A model generated the notes under the pieces. The model saw only the letters and a program-made list of their open reading frames with translations. It searched no databases and was not told where the DNA came from. A DNA stretch of 64,000 nt, taken from contig CACZGS010000005.1 in NCBI GenBank assembly GCA_902780785.1, positions 186,001 through 250,000 of the forward strand. The letters run 5' to 3'. Of this stretch, positions 59,838-64,000 are shown piece after piece. Position 1 is the first letter of the stretch. The number at the start of each line of letters is the position of its first letter. Position numbers and translations under genes: made by a program. Origin of the DNA: Oscillospiraceae bacterium (GTDB lineage: Bacteria; Bacillota; Clostridia; Saccharofermentanales; Saccharofermentanaceae).

Positions 59838-62057
59838 TTAGTAGTAGTAGATGATATCAGCTACAGAATACTTTGACTTAGCGATTCTCTGCTTAGGCTT
59901 CGATACCTCAGAGATAGGCTGCGGGCAGTAAGGCATACAGAAGTCGCCGGATGACTGGTCAGTAAGTGTAGAGAAACCATTATTGTTATCGAAAGTATGG
60001 AAACCCTGGCACTCGATTCTGCCGTAGATGTTTTGACGTGTCTTTGTATTAGCAGGACCGCCGCCGCCGGTACCTGTGATAGGACCGAAGTTGGAGTTAC
60101 CGTACAAACCAACATATGCTTCGATCGTTACATTCGGGCCGAGGGCCATTGCATTGCTTCCGACACCGTAGATGAAGAAGCAAGGTCTTGCAATACTGTC
60201 GTAGTACTTAGAATAATCGATTACTGTAGAACCCTTCTTGTAATCATTGCTCCAGTAACTTCCGGTAAGAGCATGCTTACTTTCAGATTCCCAGTTGTGG
60301 CTCTTAATGTAGCTGATCAAAGAGCTGGAACTACTGCAGTTAGGTCTGCCGGGTACTGAGATGAAACCACAAGAGCAAAGGATATTCTTACCGCCGTCTG
60401 CATCAAGCTTATCGTTGTTATGACCAAGCTGGATCTTTGCACCGCTCTCAAAGACAATAATTACAGGCTTTGTCTCATCGGGGTTGAAGATAGCGAAGAT
60501 GACTCCTCTTAAGTAGAACTTCGTATTCTTTTTGAAGTAGAAACGATATTCATCACCCTTGGATCCGTCAATGGTAAGAACGATAGGATTATATCTGTAT
60601 GACTCGCCACCAGCTGATACAGATGTAGCATTTTCATTTGAACCGGTAACATAATAGTATCCAGGCTCAAGATATGTAGAAGTATTTATAGTATCAATCT
60701 TAAGAACCTTGTCCTTTTTACCATCAGTACCGATCTTATAAGCAGGATACTCTTTTGTAAGAGGGTGAACGATATACTTCTTTCCGTTAGGAATAGGCTG
60801 ACCATGTGTAAATTTCGTTCCTGTGTTAGGTTCATATGTGTCATAAGCGAGAGTTACTGTACCATCACTTGTAAGAACGTCACCGTCAGGGCAGAGCTTG
60901 CAGAAAACAGAATCTGCTGTCGGGAACGGATTGTTTGTCGAACTGTAATCCCAGCTCTGATATCTCTTAACGTTCTTAGCAATAGAATCCGGCACATTGC
61001 TGTATGCGGCATTACTTACATCATAAGTAACATTGGAATGACCTTTCTGACCGGTTACTGTCTGAACCTTAGAGCCGCCGGAAGTAATGCAGTTACCCTG
61101 TGCATCAACAAAGTAGCAGTTTCTTCCGTTCTTCTTTACTACGTCTCTGATCTTTCCGTTCTGGTCATTGGTGTCATTCTGAACAGATCTTCCTGAGAAG
61201 ACAAAGTTTGTGCCCTTGATTCCATCACCCCAAAGGTCGATGTTACCGGCAGAATTAAGTCCCATACCCGGAGTATTACCGCTACCGATGAAGTAGATGT
61301 CACCCTTAATTGTCATTGAAGATCTGCCGACCATCTTAGCGCCGTTGAGGAAGATAACTCTGTTGTGATATGTATCACCACCGCCTAAAGCGATGCTGGA
61401 TGCGTCGTTACCGAAGACTACATCAGAGAAGAACTGTGAGTCAGATGTCTGAGCATAAACGCCGCCTCTCATAACGATGTTGTTGTCAGTAGGTCTGCCG
61501 ATAGCGGGATTCCACATACCGACACCTGATGTAAACTTCAACTCGGCAATTCCTACGCCGCCGGCAACTTCGATCTGGTTCTTGAACTGTGAACCGAAGA
61601 CAGGATCAGAAGATTCAGACTTAAGAACAACCTGAACATTCTCTGTTGTGTCGCCGATAGTTGTTGAGAAATCGCAGTAAACGAAATCACCATCAGTAGG
61701 ATCGGGATAAATATCAAGGTAGGTGCAGTTATTTTCAGCTGTAGACATACCAGGAACGTTATCTACAACCATCTTAACCTTCTGCTTTCCGGCACCGTGA
61801 GTCTTGCCCATGATAGCTTCGAGGTCATTATCGGTAATTTCCTGCATCTTAAGAGCTTCCAGGAAAACTTCGGAAGCAGCAGTAACCGTAAGACGAGCCT
61901 GGCTCTGATATGCTGTGGAATACAGACGGCGTCTTGTTGCCTGTGTGAGCATCATAGCAGATGCAATGAAGATCATTGCGAGTGCCAGAATGAGAACAAC
62001 AATAACAAGAATTGCGCCCTTCTTGCTCTTCTTTGACTTAACTAATCTTTTAATCAT
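59838..62057 (-). CDS. Large PilX-like pilus protein with predicted beta-helix
   Basis: A 739-residue protein with a PilX-type start: basic leader KSKKSKKG then a hydrophobic segment (AILVIVVLILALAMIF, about 15-37) and an arm resembling PilX_N, without the canonical FTLxE motif. After about residue 150 there are many short Gly/Asn/Asp-rich turns, as in right-handed beta-helices or bactofilin-like folds. PilX proteins are often pilus-tip or adhesin-linked minor components. Start ATG 62057 follows AAGGAAGG; its own promoter lies upstream. Confidence 0.75.
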   Translation of the reverse strand: MIKRLVKSKKSKKGAILVIVVLILALAMIFIASAMMLTQATRRRLYSTAYQSQARLTVTAASEVFLEALKMQEITDNDLEAIMGKTHGAGKQKVKMVVDNVPGMSTAENNCTYLDIYPDPTDGDFVYCDFSTTIGDTTENVQVVLKSESSDPVFGSQFKNQIEVAGGVGIAELKFTSGVGMWNPAIGRPTDNNIVMRGGVYAQTSDSQFFSDVVFGNDASSIALGGGDTYHNRVIFLNGAKMVGRSSMTIKGDIYFIGSGNTPGMGLNSAGNIDLWGDGIKGTNFVFSGRSVQNDTNDQNGKIRDVVKKNGRNCYFVDAQGNCITSGGSKVQTVTGQKGHSNVTYDVSNAAYSNVPDSIAKNVKRYQSWDYSSTNNPFPTADSVFCKLCPDGDVLTSDGTVTLAYDTYEPNTGTKFTHGQPIPNGKKYIVHPLTKEYPAYKIGTDGKKDKVLKIDTINTSTYLEPGYYYVTGSNENATSVSAGGESYRYNPIVLTIDGSKGDEYRFYFKKNTKFYLRGVIFAIFNPDETKPVIIVFESGAKIQLGHNNDKLDADGGKNILCSCGFISVPGRPNCSSSSSLISYIKSHNWESESKHALTGSYWSNDYKKGSTVIDYSKYYDSIARPCFFIYGVGSNAMALGPNVTIEAYVGLYGNSNFGPITGTGGGGPANTKTRQNIYGRIECQGFHTFDNNNGFSTLTDQSSGDFCMPYCPQPISEVSKPKQRIAKSKYSVADIIYYY

Positions 62058-62149
62058 AAGAAGCACCTTCCTTCTTTATGGTCTTAAGTTACTTATTTTA
62101 CTGCGTTTGGCGGGAATACCCCGCACAATTCACCTAATTATCTGAGCCT

Positions 62150-62178
62150 ATTTTATGACATCTCCGTTCAAATTTCAA
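62150..62178 (-). promoter_or_regulatory. Promoter of the PilX-like gene
   Basis: TTGAAA (62173-62178), 17 bases, TAAAAT (62150-62155) on the minus strand, about 90 bases before the ATG. The leader contains a GCGGG/CCCGC hairpin (62112-62124) but no riboswitch I recognise. Confidence 0.7.
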
Positions 62179-62237
62179 CAGAAAATTCGAATTTTGCTAA
62201 CTATTTTTACATAGTTTGTTAACATTTTGTTTACAAA

Positions 62238-63227
62238 CTATGGTTCGTTCACATCTTCCTCAATTTTCTCAACGGGTTTGCCCTTCTCACCGTATTTATC
62301 GAATTCTTCTTTTTTAGAAGCTACGAGCCAGTAATCATTCTGTGTGGCAAAACGCATAACGGATGCCGCATAGTAATTGCCCGCCCTGTTCTTCTTTACC
62401 CTTGTCCTGGAGAAGAGCTCGCCATGTTCCCTGCACTCGAGCAAGGCATACTGTGACTTGCGGATCCTGAAGCTGGGGATCTTCACCGAGAGTTTTGAGC
62501 TGCACAGCGGGCAGTTAGTCATGAAGTTCTTTGAAGTGGCGAAAGCGCTTATGCTGTCGAGACACTCGGGACCGACAAAGCTGAAGTCCGAAGGAATATC
62601 CGGGTCGATCGAAGAGCTCGAAATGGCCGATATGACTTCAGACGGCTTGTTATGCTTGAAAATCTCCTCAAAGACCGCGCCCGTGTAGTGTGCATCGGCT
62701 GTAGCGCTGTGGAAATATTCGTTTTTATCTATATTATAAAAATCCACCGCAGCCTCTACACTTCTCTGCGTACCCTGAAGGCCTGCAAAAAGTGAGAATA
62801 TCGGCTGAAGATCGAGGAAGAACATACCAAGCTTTGAATCCATCTCAAAGAACTCAAGGTTCATCTTGAGCATGGAAGGATCAGAACTGCCCCAGCCGAC
62901 CAGAATGGCGTCTCCGCAGAACTTACGGAATCTCGTATATACGTCTTTGAACGGCTCTCCGTTCAAAAGATCAGCATTTTTCTTATGGGTTACTTTCTTT
63001 ACGTGGTAATGGAGCTTCGTATATTTGACCGGGACGATGTCGGCAGAGAAAGCATCCTTATACAATAACTCGCCGTTATCATATACATACTTCAATGCGC
63101 CGATCTCTATGATCTCGCCGGTCAGCCTGCTGACGTCAAAGGGATATTCCTTCCCCGGCATCGGCTGATTCCATTCCATATCAAATACAACGAATTCTGT
63201 GCCGTCTGTGATCTTCTTACTTAACAT
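62238..63227 (-). CDS. DEDD-type 3'-5' exonuclease with C-terminal zinc motif
   Basis: A 329-residue RNase-T/DnaQ-like exonuclease: Exo I FDMEWNQ (Asp16, Glu18), Exo II GWGSSDPSML, and Exo III SATADAHYTG with His and Asp. The C-terminal 90 residues hold a CPLC motif and a further Cys-rich zinc-ribbon-like segment. DNA or RNA substrate cannot be told. The ATG overlaps the end of the YfhO-like gene by 11 bases. Confidence 0.8.
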   Translation of the reverse strand: MLSKKITDGTEFVVFDMEWNQPMPGKEYPFDVSRLTGEIIEIGALKYVYDNGELLYKDAFSADIVPVKYTKLHYHVKKVTHKKNADLLNGEPFKDVYTRFRKFCGDAILVGWGSSDPSMLKMNLEFFEMDSKLGMFFLDLQPIFSLFAGLQGTQRSVEAAVDFYNIDKNEYFHSATADAHYTGAVFEEIFKHNKPSEVISAISSSSIDPDIPSDFSFVGPECLDSISAFATSKNFMTNCPLCSSKLSVKIPSFRIRKSQYALLECREHGELFSRTRVKKNRAGNYYAASVMRFATQNDYWLVASKKEEFDKYGEKGKPVEKIEEDVNEP

Positions 63228-64000
63228 TCATGTCGTTTCCTTCGCCGGATACTGTCTTCTTTTTATTATACATTTGGGTTACCGGAATTGCGATAAAGCA
63301 CAGCGCGGCGACAACGCTGATAAGAACACCGGGCACTATGCCGGAGTCCTTGCGCTCAACTGTGACTTCCATACTATCCTCCCCATTACATTCGAATGTG
63401 CATGCAAGCCTGCCTAAGAATTCGAATGTTTCGCAGTATTTTCCGCCGATCTTGATTCTCGTATCATCATATGAATAAGGCAGAATGAGTGTGTTCATGC
63501 CTGTAAGGTTCCTGCTGTCGATCATAAACCTGGAGGAAGATGCATTTCCGGATAACTGCTTCATGCTGTTAAGGGCTTTTTCGCTGAGCTTGTACAAAGC
63601 GATATAGCAGACTTCCTCGCCCTCGGAACTGATCGTGAACTCCAGACCGACCTCGCCTGATTCCACTTCCAAAGCTGTAAGGAACGGACCGGTGAAGCTC
63701 TTCTCGCTCCGGCCTGCTGCAGAAGTGATCTTAACAGATGCACCCTCTATGGCCGTGCAGTAGATATAAAGCTTCTCTCCGGCTTCCACATCAAACGGAT
63801 CGAATGTAAAGACTGTAGTGCCGACATCAAGGCCGTACCTGTCCGCGCCCTTGATGTACATTTCCTCCTCATCACCGGAAGGTGTTATGTAGATCTCTTC
63901 TAAAAGGCCTTCGCCGCTGATGTTGTTGGAAATGAAATTGATGCCGTCTACTGCAGAATCTTCGAACTCGAAAATGCTGAGATCGGCATTGACCACCTGA
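63217..64000 (-). CDS. C-terminal part of a YfhO-like membrane protein (5' end outside window)
   Basis: The frame runs open through the window edge; the GTG near 63996 is unlikely to be the true start, because the reading continues upstream. The visible 260 residues resemble the C-terminal outer beta-domain of YfhO proteins (LILPYSYDDTRIKIGGKYC, FECNGEDSMEVTVER), followed by a membrane helix (VPGVLISVVAALCFIAIP) and a short tail. YfhO proteins are large membrane glycosyltransferase-like proteins linked to lipoteichoic acid decoration. Function inferred. Confidence 0.6.
   Translation of the reverse strand, partial: QVVNADLSIFEFEDSAVDGINFISNNISGEGLLEEIYITPSGDEEEMYIKGADRYGLDVGTTVFTFDPFDVEAGEKLYIYCTAIEGASVKITSAAGRSEKSFTGPFLTALEVESGEVGLEFTISSEGEEVCYIALYKLSEKALNSMKQLSGNASSSRFMIDSRNLTGMNTLILPYSYDDTRIKIGGKYCETFEFLGRLACTFECNGEDSMEVTVERKDSGIVPGVLISVVAALCFIAIPVTQMYNKKKTVSGEGNDMNVK

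Noticed and set aside
62058..62149. Riboswitch upstream of the PilX-like gene
   Set aside because: Only one simple GC hairpin is seen, with no conserved aptamer elements.
1..64000. CRISPR array, prophage, insertion sequence or defence island
   Set aside because: No regularly spaced repeats, transposase, integrase, phage structural gene or recognisable defence gene was found in either strand.

Overview
The window looks like chromosome of a low-to-mid GC Gram-positive anaerobe of the class Clostridia (Bacillota). The evidence is clostridial-type families (DUF6062, CmpB-like permease, QueT, HemZ, KtrAB, type II pantothenate kinase), diaminopimelate made through DapL, Pta-AckA acetate metabolism, an MEP isoprenoid pathway, strong AGGAGG ribosome binding sites with many TTG/GTG starts, and a Gram-positive type IV pilus locus without PilP/PilQ. 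I cannot name the genus. I see no prophage, insertion sequence or CRISPR array, and no gene-free stretch longer than 300 bases.

Layout. 1-3.4 kb: a truncated DUF885 lipoprotein gene and a degenerate adenylate-forming (ANL) protein. 3.5-7.1 kb (+): dapL, radA, ispD. 7.1-12.1 kb (-): mrp, a thioredoxin-fold lipoprotein and ispF in one operon, then a chain of four overlapping genes (oxidoreductase, queT-like, methyltransferase, CmpB-like). 12.2-13.2 kb (+): an EamA transporter. 13.1-31.9 kb (-): a long co-oriented run, pcrA, dgt, yfbR-like, a GH73 glucosaminidase, a cohesin/cadherin-like membrane protein, gtrA-like, folC, a membrane protein, thrC, a terminator, carA, a carB-dapF fusion and a HAD phosphatase. 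32-34 kb (+): ktrB-ktrA. 34.1-38.4 kb (-): an S41-like membrane protease and pta-ackA. 38.4-47 kb: an unknown membrane protein, tmcAL, rpsT, a SpoU methylase, a DUF4870-like protein, tRNA-Pro(UGG), hemZ, DUF3810, DUF1624 and coaW.

47-62 kb is the type IV pilus region. On the minus strand lie pilB-pilT-pilC-pilM-pilN-pilO, then a 66-residue pilin with its own promoter and terminator, then an operon of three further prepilins (76, 235 and 243 residues). A 740-residue PilX-like protein sits 3.3 kb beyond the pilB promoter. Between them, on the plus strand, lie yebC and three little-known genes: a P-loop NTPase with an Asp23-like tail, a duplicated zinc-module DUF6062 protein, and a cysteine-less DsrE/YedF-like protein. 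No prepilin peptidase is visible. 62.2-64 kb: a DEDD exonuclease and the C-terminal end of a YfhO-like membrane protein.

The most distinctive points are the in-frame CarB-DapF fusion (with dapL elsewhere in the window); the two headless pilins beside a PilB with two MshEN c-di-GMP motifs; the yebC-linked trio; and several homologues that have lost their catalytic residues (ANL, thioredoxin-like, DsrE-like, S41).
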